DNA of 8,055 bases from Veillonella sp. (GTDB taxonomy: Bacteria > Bacillota > Negativicutes > Veillonellales > Veillonellaceae): the NCBI RefSeq assembly GCF_015058545.1, contig NZ_SVCB01000036.1:1-8055 (forward strand), in the 5' to 3' direction. Made by a program: the position numbers and the translations under genes. Within the stretch, counting starts at the first letter, position 1, and each line of letters starts with the position of its first letter. Shown here one piece after another: positions 1 through 5,883 of this stretch. The notes under the pieces were generated by a model. That model saw nothing but the letters and a program-made list of their open reading frames with translations, was not told where the DNA came from and searched no databases.

Positions 1-28
1 AGCGCTCTCCCAGCTGAGCTATACCCCC
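1..28 (-). tRNA. tRNA-Ala, 5' part (runs off left edge)
   Basis: Read on the minus strand, the first 28 bases form the 5' part of a tRNA: an acceptor strand of GGGGGTA, then TA at positions 8-9, the D-stem and loop (GCTCAGCTGGGAGAGC) and the start of the anticodon stem. The GGGGG acceptor start and this D-arm are typical of bacterial tRNA-Ala. The anticodon lies outside the window, so the isoacceptor cannot be read; UGC would be the common one. A matching promoter lies just upstream. Confidence 0.88.
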
Positions 29-44
29 GTGCATTACAGATATC

Positions 45-74
45 ATAATACTAAAATTTTCACTAACTTGTCAA
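45..74 (-). promoter_or_regulatory. Sigma-A type promoter of the tRNA-Ala gene
   Basis: On the minus strand a perfect -35 box TTGACA (69-74) is followed after 18 bases by a -10 box TATTAT (45-50). Transcription would start near 38, about ten bases before the mature tRNA 5' end, which suits a short-leader stable RNA gene. Further upstream is a perfect 12-bp palindrome, ATAGTATACTAT (88-99), which contains a second -10-like TATACT and may be a tandem promoter or simply AT-rich sequence. Confidence 0.8.
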
Positions 75-124
75 TATAAATTTTAAAATAGTATACTATC
101 CCTTTAAATTGCTTATAAGACTAA

Positions 125-190
125 TGAAGGCTCTTAAAAATGGGAATACCAGATAAGTTCCTGGGATTTTTTAATTTCTAAGAGCCTTCA
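125..190. repeat. 66-bp element with 12-bp perfect terminal inverted repeats
   Basis: TGAAGGCTCTTA at 125-136 is matched exactly by its reverse complement at 179-190. Inside, AAAAAT (136-141) can pair with ATTTTT (166-171), and CCAG (149-152) with CTGG (161-164) around an 8-base loop, so the whole stretch could fold as a nested hairpin. It lies just past the hemW stop and before the tRNA promoter. It may act as the hemW terminator, although no clean T-tract follows the outer stem on either strand, or it may be a small dispersed repeat. No target-site duplication is evident. Confidence 0.6.
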
Positions 191-214
191 ATAACCTTCA
201 TCAACCTTCAATCA
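185..214. repeat. Three tandem 10-bp CCTTCA units
   Basis: Three adjacent units, CCTTCAATAA, CCTTCATCAA and CCTTCAATCA, repeat with a 10-bp period. The first overlaps the right arm of the inverted repeat at 125-190, and the last contains the hemW stop codon (212-214, TGA on the minus strand). This looks like local slippage duplication at the gene's 3' end; no function is evident. Confidence 0.6.
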
Positions 215-1390
215 GCGTATAAACTGACTAAACACATAGTTACCATGTTTAGCCCCTTCACGAGTTAAACGCCACCCGTCCTCATTGCTCTGTAACAACC
301 CCTGTGCGATTAAAGTCTTTAGTTCTTCACCAAATAAATCAGTAACAGCTGAATGAAAGCGCGCTTTAAAAGCTGCTGCCGATAAACCCCATTTAGTTCG
401 TAAAGCCAAGAAACAGAAATCTTCAACAGCTCTGTCTTCACTAATTGGTTCTTCAAATACTAGGGGCAACGCATTTTGCCGCAAACGATTAATATACGGA
501 ACAACGTATGGCTCATTGTTGCGGCGCACATCTTCGTAAAACGAATAGGCACCGGCACCAAAAGCCAAGTACTCTTTATATTGCCAATAGCGCAGATTAT
601 GATAGCTGTAAGATCCATTGTTGGTAAAATTGGAAATCTCATAGCGCTCAAAGCCATGAGCCTTCAATTCATCAAGCATGCAATCATACATGGCTTCGTT
701 AGCATCATCCGACGGCAAATCGAGCTGACCAAGTTCCACCTGTTTATACAGATTGGTTCCTTCTTCCAACTGTAAGCCATATATTGAAATATGACTGACC
801 CCTAAATTGAGCATGGTGGCAACATTGGTCTTTATGTCTTGTAAGGTCTGTCCCGGTAAGGCATAAATTAAATCACCGCTTACCGAATTAAACCCAACGG
901 ATAAAGCATCGGTAATTGCCTGCTTAGCCATATGCGAGTTATGCCCTCGACGTAACAGCTTTAGAAGTTCGTCATCAAAGGTTTGCACGCCATAGCTGAT
1001 GCGCGTTACGCCCAACGATTTCAAGCCTTTTAAATAGTCTATTTCTATTTCCCCCGGATTGGCTTCAATTGACAGTTCCTGTACCGAATCACAAGGATAA
1101 TAGGTGTATAAAGTTTTTAATATTTGTTCCAATTGCTTAAGCGATAATTGGGTCGGTGTTCCGCCGCCAAAATAGATGGTATTTACCGGAATTTCAGTGC
1201 TTTCCGGATGCAACTCTGCCCAGAGTTTAATTTCGGCGCACAGCGCTTCCACATAATCATCGTAATACGCTTCTAAGCCTTCATACGAGGCAAAATCGCA
1301 ATAGGAACATTTTTTACGACAAAACGGGATATGAAGGTACACCCCCATATCCCGCGTGGTCGTAAAAGAGGGTGTGAATGTCTCAGCCAT
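212..1390 (-). CDS. hemW: HemW, radical SAM haem chaperone
   Basis: The 392-residue protein has the HemW layout. The radical-SAM motif C24-x3-C28-x2-C31 for the [4Fe-4S] cluster is followed by D32-F33, where true coproporphyrinogen dehydrogenase HemN carries a further Cys. GGGTPT (75-80), RISYGVQTF (130-138) and HNLRYW (264-269) follow, then the C-terminal HemN_C-type domain ending in KHGNYVFSQF. HemW proteins bind haem and SAM and pass haem to membrane targets; they were long misannotated as oxygen-independent coproporphyrinogen oxidase. The ATG at 1390 is chosen because AAGGAG lies 7 bases upstream; the frame can be extended two codons to a TTG, which would sit too close to that site. It is downstream of lepA, a conserved Firmicute pairing in which hrcA-grpE-dnaK often follow; here a tRNA gene follows instead. 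Confidence 0.94.
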   Translation of the reverse strand: MAETFTPSFTTTRDMGVYLHIPFCRKKCSYCDFASYEGLEAYYDDYVEALCAEIKLWAELHPESTEIPVNTIYFGGGTPTQLSLKQLEQILKTLYTYYPCDSVQELSIEANPGEIEIDYLKGLKSLGVTRISYGVQTFDDELLKLLRRGHNSHMAKQAITDALSVGFNSVSGDLIYALPGQTLQDIKTNVATMLNLGVSHISIYGLQLEEGTNLYKQVELGQLDLPSDDANEAMYDCMLDELKAHGFERYEISNFTNNGSYSYHNLRYWQYKEYLAFGAGAYSFYEDVRRNNEPYVVPYINRLRQNALPLVFEEPISEDRAVEDFCFLALRTKWGLSAAAFKARFHSAVTDLFGEELKTLIAQGLLQSNEDGWRLTREGAKHGNYVFSQFIR

Positions 1391-1414
1391 ACACAAACTC
1401 CTTTATCTTTTTTG

Positions 1415-1457
1415 AAAAAACCAGTCAATTTAGGCCACGATAGGCCATACTAAATTG
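1415..1457 (-). terminator. Terminator-like hairpin between lepA and hemW
   Basis: On the minus strand CAATTTA pairs with TAAATTG (7 bp) and GGCC with GGCC (4 bp) around a 6-base loop, with a 4-base bulge on the 5' side. GGTTTTTT follows 4 bases later. This resembles an intrinsic terminator or attenuator that would lower hemW expression relative to lepA. No convincing promoter was seen between hairpin and hemW, so readthrough is likely. A second small hairpin (ATTGAA at 1467-1472 with TTCAAT at 1479-1484) touches the lepA stop codon. Confidence 0.5.
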
Positions 1458-1483
1458 GTAACCGCCATTGAAATGCGATTCAA

Positions 1484-3286
1484 TTATTTATCGTCAACTT
1501 TAAGAATAGCCATGAACGCTTCCTGCGGAATTTCTACACTACCAACCGCTTTCATACGCTTTTTACCTTCTTTTTGTTTTTCCAATAATTTACGCTTACG
1601 GCTGATGTCACCGCCGTAACATTTAGCCAAAACGTCTTTACGCCAAGCTTTAACCGTTTCACGAGCCACAATTTTATTACCAACTGCTGCCTGAATCGGA
1701 ATTTCAAACATTTGACGTGGAATTAATTCTTTTAATTTTTCAGCTAATGCACGACCGCGTGTAGCCGCTCTGTCTTTATGAACGATGATACTCAACGCAT
1801 CCACCGGTTCACCGTTCAAGAGAATATCCATCTTAACCATCGGCGATGCCTGGTAACCGATTAGCTCATAGTCTAAAGAAGCGTAGCCTTTAGTTGCGGA
1901 CTTCAATTTATCAAAGTAATCGTAAATGATTTCGCCCAATGGTAAATGATATACGATAGAAACACGGGTTTCATCCAAATATTCCATGGATTGGTATTCA
2001 CCGCGTTTATCCTGAGAAAGCTCCATAATGGCGCCTACAAAATCTTTAGGAACGATAGTTGTCGCTTTTACATACGGTTCTTCAATAAAGTCGATTTCCG
2101 TTGGTGGCGGCAATTTGGATGGATTGTCGATTTCTAAAATCTCACCGTTTGTCTTATGTACTTTGTAGTTTACACTCGGTGCTGTTGTAATGAGTGTTAA
2201 ATTGTATTCACGTTCCAAACGTTCTTGAATAACGTCCATATGCAAGAGTCCGAGGAAGCCGCAGCGGAAACCGAAGCCCAAAGCAATGGATGTTTCCGGT
2301 TCGTACTCAAGGGCCGCGTCGTTAAGATTGAGCTTTTCAAGAGCATCGCGAAGATTGTCATAATCCTTGCTGTCAGTTGGATAAAGGCCACAGTATACCA
2401 TGGATACTGCTTTACGATAGCCCGGTAACGGTTCCGCCGCCGGATCGTCAGCTTTCGTAATGGTGTCACCTACATGACAATCGCGTACGTTTTTAATACT
2501 GGCCGCTACGCAACCTACGGCGCCACATGTTAATTCCTCCACCGGCAATAAGTTTGGCGTGAAAACACCAAGCTCGGTTACTTCAAAGTCTTTTTGATCA
2601 TGCATCATACGGATAATGTCACGTTTTTTGAGAGAACCTTCTTTAACGCGTACATAGGCAATGGCACCTTTGTAGGAGTCAAAGCGAGAGTCGAAAATAA
2701 GCGCTCTGGTCGGCTGATCGGATTTATCTTCCGGAGCCGGAATGCGTTCTACGATGGCTTCCAAGATATCTTGAATACCGATACCGGACTTGGCACTGGC
2801 CAAAATAGCATCGGACGCATCGAGACCGATAATATCTTCAATTTCTTTTTTTACACGATCTACATCGGCACTCGGCAAGTCGATTTTGTTAATAACCGGA
2901 ATAATTTCCAAGTCATGTTCCAATGCTAAATATACATTGGCTAATGTTTGTGCTTCTACGCCCTGTGCGGCATCCACAACAAGCAATGCCCCTTCACAAG
3001 CAGCCAAAGAACGAGATACTTCATAACTGAAGTCAACATGACCCGGGGTATCAATCAAGTTTAAGGTATATTGTTTACCGTCTTTAGCAGTGTGTAGCAA
3101 ACGAACGGATTGCGCTTTGATTGTAATCCCGCGTTCTCGTTCTAAGTCCATGGAATCCAATACCTGAGCTTCCATTTCACGCTTTGTGAGCGTTCCCGTT
3201 GCTTCTATTAAACGGTCAGCCAAGGTGGATTTCCCGTGGTCTATATGGGCAATAATACAGAAATTGCGAATATGTTCAGTTACCAT
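1484..3286 (-). CDS. lepA: LepA, translation elongation factor 4 (EF4)
   Basis: The 600-residue product is full length for the family. GTPase motifs appear in order: G1 AHIDHGKST (13-21), G2 region RGITIK (52-57), G3 DTPGH (79-83, with the catalytic His83), G4 NKID (133-136) and G5 SAKSG. EF-G-like domains follow, then the LepA-specific C-terminal domain, rich in Lys and Arg, with YGGDISRKRKLLEKQKEGK near the end. LepA is a ribosome-associated GTPase linked to back-translocation or to 30S maturation. The ATG at 3286 has AAGGAG 8 bases upstream. A strong promoter lies about 150 bases further upstream, giving a long leader, and hemW is next in the transcript. There are no signs of truncation or frameshift. 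Confidence 0.97.
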   Translation of the reverse strand: MVTEHIRNFCIIAHIDHGKSTLADRLIEATGTLTKREMEAQVLDSMDLERERGITIKAQSVRLLHTAKDGKQYTLNLIDTPGHVDFSYEVSRSLAACEGALLVVDAAQGVEAQTLANVYLALEHDLEIIPVINKIDLPSADVDRVKKEIEDIIGLDASDAILASAKSGIGIQDILEAIVERIPAPEDKSDQPTRALIFDSRFDSYKGAIAYVRVKEGSLKKRDIIRMMHDQKDFEVTELGVFTPNLLPVEELTCGAVGCVAASIKNVRDCHVGDTITKADDPAAEPLPGYRKAVSMVYCGLYPTDSKDYDNLRDALEKLNLNDAALEYEPETSIALGFGFRCGFLGLLHMDVIQERLEREYNLTLITTAPSVNYKVHKTNGEILEIDNPSKLPPPTEIDFIEEPYVKATTIVPKDFVGAIMELSQDKRGEYQSMEYLDETRVSIVYHLPLGEIIYDYFDKLKSATKGYASLDYELIGYQASPMVKMDILLNGEPVDALSIIVHKDRAATRGRALAEKLKELIPRQMFEIPIQAAVGNKIVARETVKAWRKDVLAKCYGGDISRKRKLLEKQKEGKKRMKAVGSVEIPQEAFMAILKVDDK

Positions 3287-3338
3287 GTTCCATTCTCCTT
3301 ATAATTAGCTTAACCACGTCATTCTCAATAATTTAGGA

Positions 3339-3356
3339 TGAGCAACGGTTGAGCAA
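3339..3356. repeat. Direct repeat TGAGCAA, 11-bp period, in the lepA leader
   Basis: TGAGCAA occurs at 3339-3345 and again at 3350-3356, separated by CGGT. The 11-bp period is about one helical turn. It sits in the transcribed leader, about 55-70 bases before the lepA start codon. It could be a binding site for a regulator or a chance repeat; nothing else in the window shares it. Confidence 0.4.
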
Positions 3357-3441
3357 TCAATAAATTTAAACAAATATATAGAGACTAAAATTAAGTAATA
3401 ATCTTAGTTAGTTTTACATAAAATGTATAATCCATTTAATT

Positions 3442-3470
3442 ATTATACCATTACTAGTGTCTATCGTCTA
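3442..3470 (-). promoter_or_regulatory. Extended -10 promoter for lepA(-hemW)
   Basis: On the minus strand the -10 box is a perfect TATAAT (3442-3447) preceded by TGG, which makes an extended -10. A -35-like TAGACG (3465-3470, four of six matches to TTGACA) lies 17 bases upstream. Predicted start is near 3435, leaving about 150 bases of leader before lepA. A face-to-face GTATAAT on the plus strand (3425-3431) makes an inverted repeat with the -10 box (10-base spacer). Confidence 0.7.
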
Positions 3471-3508
3471 TTAAAGCAAAAATACTAATTGTTAAAGACT
3501 TGCACATA

Positions 3509-3652
3509 TTACTTTCTTAATTGTTGCACAATAGCAATTACACCCAAAATCAAGGCAATGCCACCAAACCAATCCCATCCATATTTATCCATAGATAAAT
3601 AAACTGATATACTCAATAAAACTAATACTATTGTTCCACTTTTATTTTTCAT
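3509..3652 (-). CDS. Small membrane protein, 47 residues, unknown function
   Basis: I do not recognise this gene. The frame encodes a 47-residue protein that begins MKNKSGTIVLVLLSISVYLS, continues with a short polar/aromatic turn (MDKYGWDWFG) and a second hydrophobic stretch (GIALILGVIAIV), and ends QQLRK. Two transmembrane helices in a hairpin with both basic ends in the cytoplasm is the obvious reading. The alternation of charged ends and hydrophobic cores, with a stop right after a basic tail, looks like a real gene rather than noise. Against it, there is no good Shine-Dalgarno before the ATG (upstream sequence is CATGAACAT), so translation may depend on coupling or the gene may be decaying. 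It is on the same strand as the 86-residue gene upstream and ends about 40 bases before the lepA promoter. Confidence 0.55.
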   Translation of the reverse strand: MKNKSGTIVLVLLSISVYLSMDKYGWDWFGGIALILGVIAIVQQLRK

Positions 3653-3677
3653 ATGTTCATGATAAGATATAGACGAG

Positions 3678-3697
3678 TTAGGGACTTACGTCCTTAA
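3678..3697. other. Short hairpin upstream of the 47-residue ORF
   Basis: The plus strand reads TTAGGGAC-TTAC-GTCCTTAA, an 8-bp stem with one G-U pair and a 4-base loop. On the minus strand the core is GGAC-GTAA-GTCC, a GNRA-type tetraloop, with an A-C mismatch before three outer pairs. No T-tract follows on either side, so it is not a standard terminator; it could be part of a 5' leader or an RNA processing site. Confidence 0.4.
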
Positions 3698-3714
3698 CCC
3701 TTGCACAGTCCTTA

Positions 3715-3799
3715 CTATTTGAAAAATGTTTTTATTGCAACGGCTATTAGCACTATCTTTTCAATTATAGTAAGGTCTTTTTCTATATCGTAATCACAT
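3715..3799 (-). pseudogene. Possible frameshifted mini-ORF encoding a short hydrophobic peptide
   Basis: On the minus strand GGAG is followed 7 bases later by ATG, but the next codon is TGA. Skipping a single T (position 3796) puts ATG in frame with 26 codons, DYDIEKDLTIIEKIVLIAV and a TFFK end, closed by TAG at 3715-3717: an acidic head, a hydrophobic stretch and a basic tail. The present frame runs open, without a start codon, from the stop of the 86-residue gene. The pairing of a well-placed ribosome binding site with an out-of-frame start suggests a one-base insertion in a former small gene, but with so few codons chance is possible. Confidence 0.3.
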
Positions 3800-3825
3800 G
3801 TTACATCTCCAATCGATAAGGTAGT

Positions 3826-4086
3826 TTATTTAATAAACTGTTTTAAAGCAGGATATTCAAGTACAAATTCTGATAGTACCGCCTTACATCCCTCATTTTC
3901 GGTCGGATATATTTTAATGTCATATTTTGAACCACGTTCATAAATATAAAACTCAAATTCCTTATTATCAGTTGGCCATAAACAAATTACAGTGTCAATT
4001 TTTCTTCCATCCTCTTTAAATAGAGAAAAATATATTGAGGGGACCCCCGCATCGAGTAATATCTTTTTTAATTCTATTCGATTCAT
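3826..4086 (-). CDS. 86-residue protein resembling polymorphic-toxin immunity proteins
   Basis: The product has no signal peptide or membrane segment and looks like a small soluble alpha/beta protein. Its pattern, ELKKILLDAGVPSIYFSLF near the start, a central CLWPTDNKEFEFYIYERGSK, then a segment with ENEGCKAVLSEFV, is like that of small immunity proteins (ELKxxLLxxGxP..YSL ... YYxERGxK ... EACxxxL) found beside toxin genes of contact-dependent and polymorphic toxin systems. I recall this as an Imm59-like arrangement, but that family name is from memory and unverified. The ATG at 4086 has AAGAGG 8 bases upstream. No toxin gene is in the window, so if the assignment holds, this is an orphan immunity gene. 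A broken mini-ORF and a small membrane protein follow on the same strand. Confidence 0.75.
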   Translation of the reverse strand: MNRIELKKILLDAGVPSIYFSLFKEDGRKIDTVICLWPTDNKEFEFYIYERGSKYDIKIYPTENEGCKAVLSEFVLEYPALKQFIK

Positions 4087-4192
4087 CTACTCAACCTCTT
4101 ATAATATTCGTTTCTAATCTATTCACATGCCCCTAAAATACTTGTCTTGTCATAATCGTAAGTTTATCTTGTATTATCATTGAGCACCCTTC

Positions 4193-4221
4193 TTTTCATT
4201 ATAACTATTTGATATCATAAT
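4193..4221 (+). promoter_or_regulatory. Candidate promoter for the 78-residue plus-strand gene
   Basis: TTTTCA (4193-4198) and CATAAT (4216-4221) are separated by 17 bases and match the -35 and -10 consensus at four and five of six positions. Transcription would start near 4228, leaving a leader of about 20 bases that is almost entirely the ribosome binding site. Other TA-rich hexamers nearby make the choice uncertain. The stretch from 4087 to 4247 lies between divergent genes; no clear promoter was identified for the minus-strand one. Confidence 0.4.
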
Positions 4222-4230
4222 TATAAAGAA

Positions 4231-4242
4231 AAAGGAGGTGAT
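4231..4242 (+). promoter_or_regulatory. Near-perfect Shine-Dalgarno sequence
   Basis: AAAGGAGGTGAT is complementary along all 12 bases to the usual 3' end of bacterial 16S rRNA. It ends 5 bases before the ATG at 4248. It is much stronger than the sites of the other genes here, and it fixes the start of the 78-residue gene and predicts high translation. Confidence 0.85.
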
Positions 4243-4247
4243 TTACT

Positions 4248-4484
4248 ATGGGAAGATGGATTCCTGAATATTACCAGATACACTGCCCACATATTAATAA
4301 GAACGTTACCATGATAATTGAATCCAAACATATCATAGGTACCAGCAGTTACCTGCTTAAAGTTGTTCTTGATTCATCTTGCGGTATTTATGAAACTTGC
4401 CCTGCAAAGGACGAAAAAGGTCGTTGCCTCGTATATCTAAAAGTAGAGAAACAGATGAAAAAAGCTTATGAAGATAGCTTTTAA
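4248..4484 (+). CDS. 78-residue four-cysteine protein, unknown function
   Basis: I do not recognise a named family. The protein is soluble, has no signal peptide, and contains four cysteines: C13 in HCPHINKNV, C45, C51 followed by Pro (ETCPA) and C60 in GRCLVYLK. The CP pairs and spacing suggest a small zinc- or metal-binding fold, perhaps a ribbon. The C-terminus is a charged helix (KVEKQMKKAYEDSF). It is the only plus-strand gene in the window, with its own candidate promoter, an exceptional ribosome binding site and a strong terminator after it, so it appears to be a separate, well-expressed single-gene unit. It is convergent with mnmA and divergent from the immunity-like gene. Confidence 0.8.
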   Translation: MGRWIPEYYQIHCPHINKNVTMIIESKHIIGTSSYLLKVVLDSSCGIYETCPAKDEKGRCLVYLKVEKQMKKAYEDSF

Positions 4485-4542
4485 AGAAAGTTATATTTTG
4501 AAATAATACAGTTAGTAAACCAAAATAAAAATATTTTTTTAT

Positions 4543-4582
4543 TTAGAAAGCCTGTAACCAATCTCGGTTACAGGCTTTCTAA
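4543..4582. terminator. Strong hairpin terminator between convergent genes
   Basis: A perfect 17-bp stem (4543-4559 with 4566-4582, core AGAAAGCCTGTAACC) closes a 6-base loop. It sits between the 78-residue plus-strand gene and mnmA on the minus strand and probably serves both. On the plus side it is followed by CTGTTTGTT; on the minus side by an A-rich then T-rich run. A competing outer pairing, ACAGTTAG (4508-4515) with CTAACTGT (4579-4586), overlaps the right arm. Confidence 0.85.
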
Positions 4583-4618
4583 CTGTTTGTTACATCAATT
4601 ATTGTGCTCAATATTTAG

Positions 4619-5680
4619 TTAGCAAACAGTTTCAATAACACCGCCGCCAAGTAATTGGGTGCCTTCGTAGAAAGCTACCGATTGACCCGGCGTAATCGCA
4701 CGTTGCGGTTTTTCAAAAATAACTTCCATTGTTTCATCATCAAGAATACGTGCCACACATGGGGAAGGTTCCGCTGCATAGCGAATCTTACCGGATGCAT
4801 GTAATTCTTGAGGAATCGTGCCGGATAAGAAATTGTAATGTTTACAAATCATGCGGTTGGTAAACAAGCTTTCGTCCGGTCCTACAATGACTTCATTCTT
4901 TTCACCATCAAGACGAACAACATAAAGTGGGTATTTGTAAGCAACCCCAAGACCTTTACGCTGACCGATGGTATAGTTGAATAAACCGTTGTGACGGCCT
5001 AAAATCTCACCATTTTCATGAACAATATTGCCCGATTTAGCAGGTTCGGATAACTGTTTCTGAATAAAGCCCTGATAATTATGGTTAGGCAAGAAACAAA
5101 TATCTTCGCTGTCAGGCTTGTTAGCTACCGGTAAATCACGGTCATTAGCCATGGCACGAGTCAATGTCTTCTTCTGCGCACCCAATGGGAACATCAAATG
5201 ACTCAAAATGTGCTGATTTAAGGTATACAATACATAACTCTGATCCTTGGATGGATCCGCACCTTTGTGAAGTTCATAGAGCTTCGTTGCTTCATTATAA
5301 CGCACTTGTGCATAATGACCTGTTACCATATGGGATGCGCCCAATTCAAGAGCACGATTTAATAACAAATCAAATTTTATATTTTTATTACAGAATACAC
5401 AAGGATTCGGTGTGCGCCCGGCGGCATACTCATTAACAAAATAATCTACGACATTATCGTAAAAAACATCTCGAGCATCGACTACATGATGCTCAATACC
5501 AAGAAAATCACACATTTTCTTAGCATCCGTTACGGCGAGTGGCACATCATCAGGATCCGTGTCACTTATCCATAAACGCAAGGTAATCCCAAATACCTTA
5601 TACCCTTGTTCTAACAGCATCGACGCTGTTAAGGAGCTGTCTACGCCCCCACTCATTGCAACTGCTACAACGTTTTCCAT
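4619..5680 (-). CDS. mnmA: MnmA, tRNA-specific 2-thiouridylase
   Basis: The 353-residue enzyme makes the 2-thio group of U34 in tRNA-Lys, -Glu and -Gln, using ATP and persulfide sulfur relayed from a cysteine desulfurase. Visible are the PP-loop SGGVDSS (10-16), the catalytic cysteine C94 in NPCVFCN, the tRNA-contact region GHYAQV (121-126), the second catalytic cysteine C195 in SEDICFLP, GQRKGLGV (239-246) and the C-terminal beta-barrel ending GGGVIETVC. Length is normal. The ATG at 5680 is chosen because AAGGAG lies 5 bases upstream and residue 1 falls at the family's usual N-terminus; the frame stays open about 35 codons further upstream, but with non-conserved sequence. No desulfurase gene is adjacent here. 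Confidence 0.96.
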   Translation of the reverse strand: MENVVAVAMSGGVDSSLTASMLLEQGYKVFGITLRLWISDTDPDDVPLAVTDAKKMCDFLGIEHHVVDARDVFYDNVVDYFVNEYAAGRTPNPCVFCNKNIKFDLLLNRALELGASHMVTGHYAQVRYNEATKLYELHKGADPSKDQSYVLYTLNQHILSHLMFPLGAQKKTLTRAMANDRDLPVANKPDSEDICFLPNHNYQGFIQKQLSEPAKSGNIVHENGEILGRHNGLFNYTIGQRKGLGVAYKYPLYVVRLDGEKNEVIVGPDESLFTNRMICKHYNFLSGTIPQELHASGKIRYAAEPSPCVARILDDETMEVIFEKPQRAITPGQSVAFYEGTQLLGGGVIETVC

Positions 5681-5802
5681 GCTTTCTCCTTCTGTGGTCG
5701 CTTGACCCGATAAACTCAATAATACATCATACAGAGTGAAAGTCCGAATATGTATATACCGACAATAAAAAAATATAAAATACACAAATGCTTTAAAATG
5801 AT

Positions 5803-5847
5803 TGCTAATTCATATAAAAACCGAAGCTCACATTATAAAAATTAGCA
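5803..5847. other. Inverted repeat in the mnmA leader
   Basis: TGCTAATT (5803-5810) is matched by AATTAGCA (5840-5847) with a 29-base gap. In the minus-strand transcript this would form an 8-bp stem in the leader of about 185 nt before mnmA. The gap contains a TATAAT on the minus strand (5832-5837), a possible second -10 box without a good -35. No known riboswitch or T-box motif was seen in the leader. Confidence 0.35.
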
Positions 5848-5854
5848 GTATCAC

Positions 5855-5878
5855 TATACTAAAGCAACAGTTAGTATA
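5855..5878. promoter_or_regulatory. Operator-like inverted repeat over the mnmA -10 box
   Basis: TATACTAA (5855-5862) and TTAGTATA (5871-5878) are exact reverse complements separated by 8 bases. The right arm contains the -10 box used for mnmA. The arrangement would suit a dimeric regulator, or it may reflect two face-to-face -10 boxes in AT-rich DNA. An additional AGTAT/ATACT pair (5848-5861) overlaps the left arm. Confidence 0.4.
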
Positions 5879-5881
5879 CCA
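5873..5881 (-). promoter_or_regulatory. Extended -10 promoter for mnmA
   Basis: On the minus strand TGG-TATACT forms an extended -10 element (hexamer at 5873-5878) just after the terminator of the upstream operon. No convincing -35 box is found at 17 bases. Predicted start near 5866 gives a leader of about 185 bases before mnmA. Confidence 0.5.
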
Positions 5882-5883
5882 TA

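Noticed and set aside
2197..2929. Open frames on both strands inside lepA.
   Set aside because: They overlap the conserved lepA frame entirely and have no domain pattern or ribosome binding sites of their own.
3301..4247. CRISPR array, insertion sequence or attachment site in the accessory stretch.
   Set aside because: No regularly spaced repeats, no transposase or integrase fragments and no tRNA-end duplication were seen.
4248..4484. Reading the four-cysteine protein as a transcription factor or antitoxin.
   Set aside because: No helix-turn-helix or other DNA-binding motif is visible and no toxin partner is adjacent; only metal binding is suggested.
5681..5785. Upstream in-frame extension of MnmA.
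   Set aside because: The extension begins at a non-ATG codon, has no family similarity and would place the good ribosome binding site inside the gene; the ATG at 5680 fits the family.
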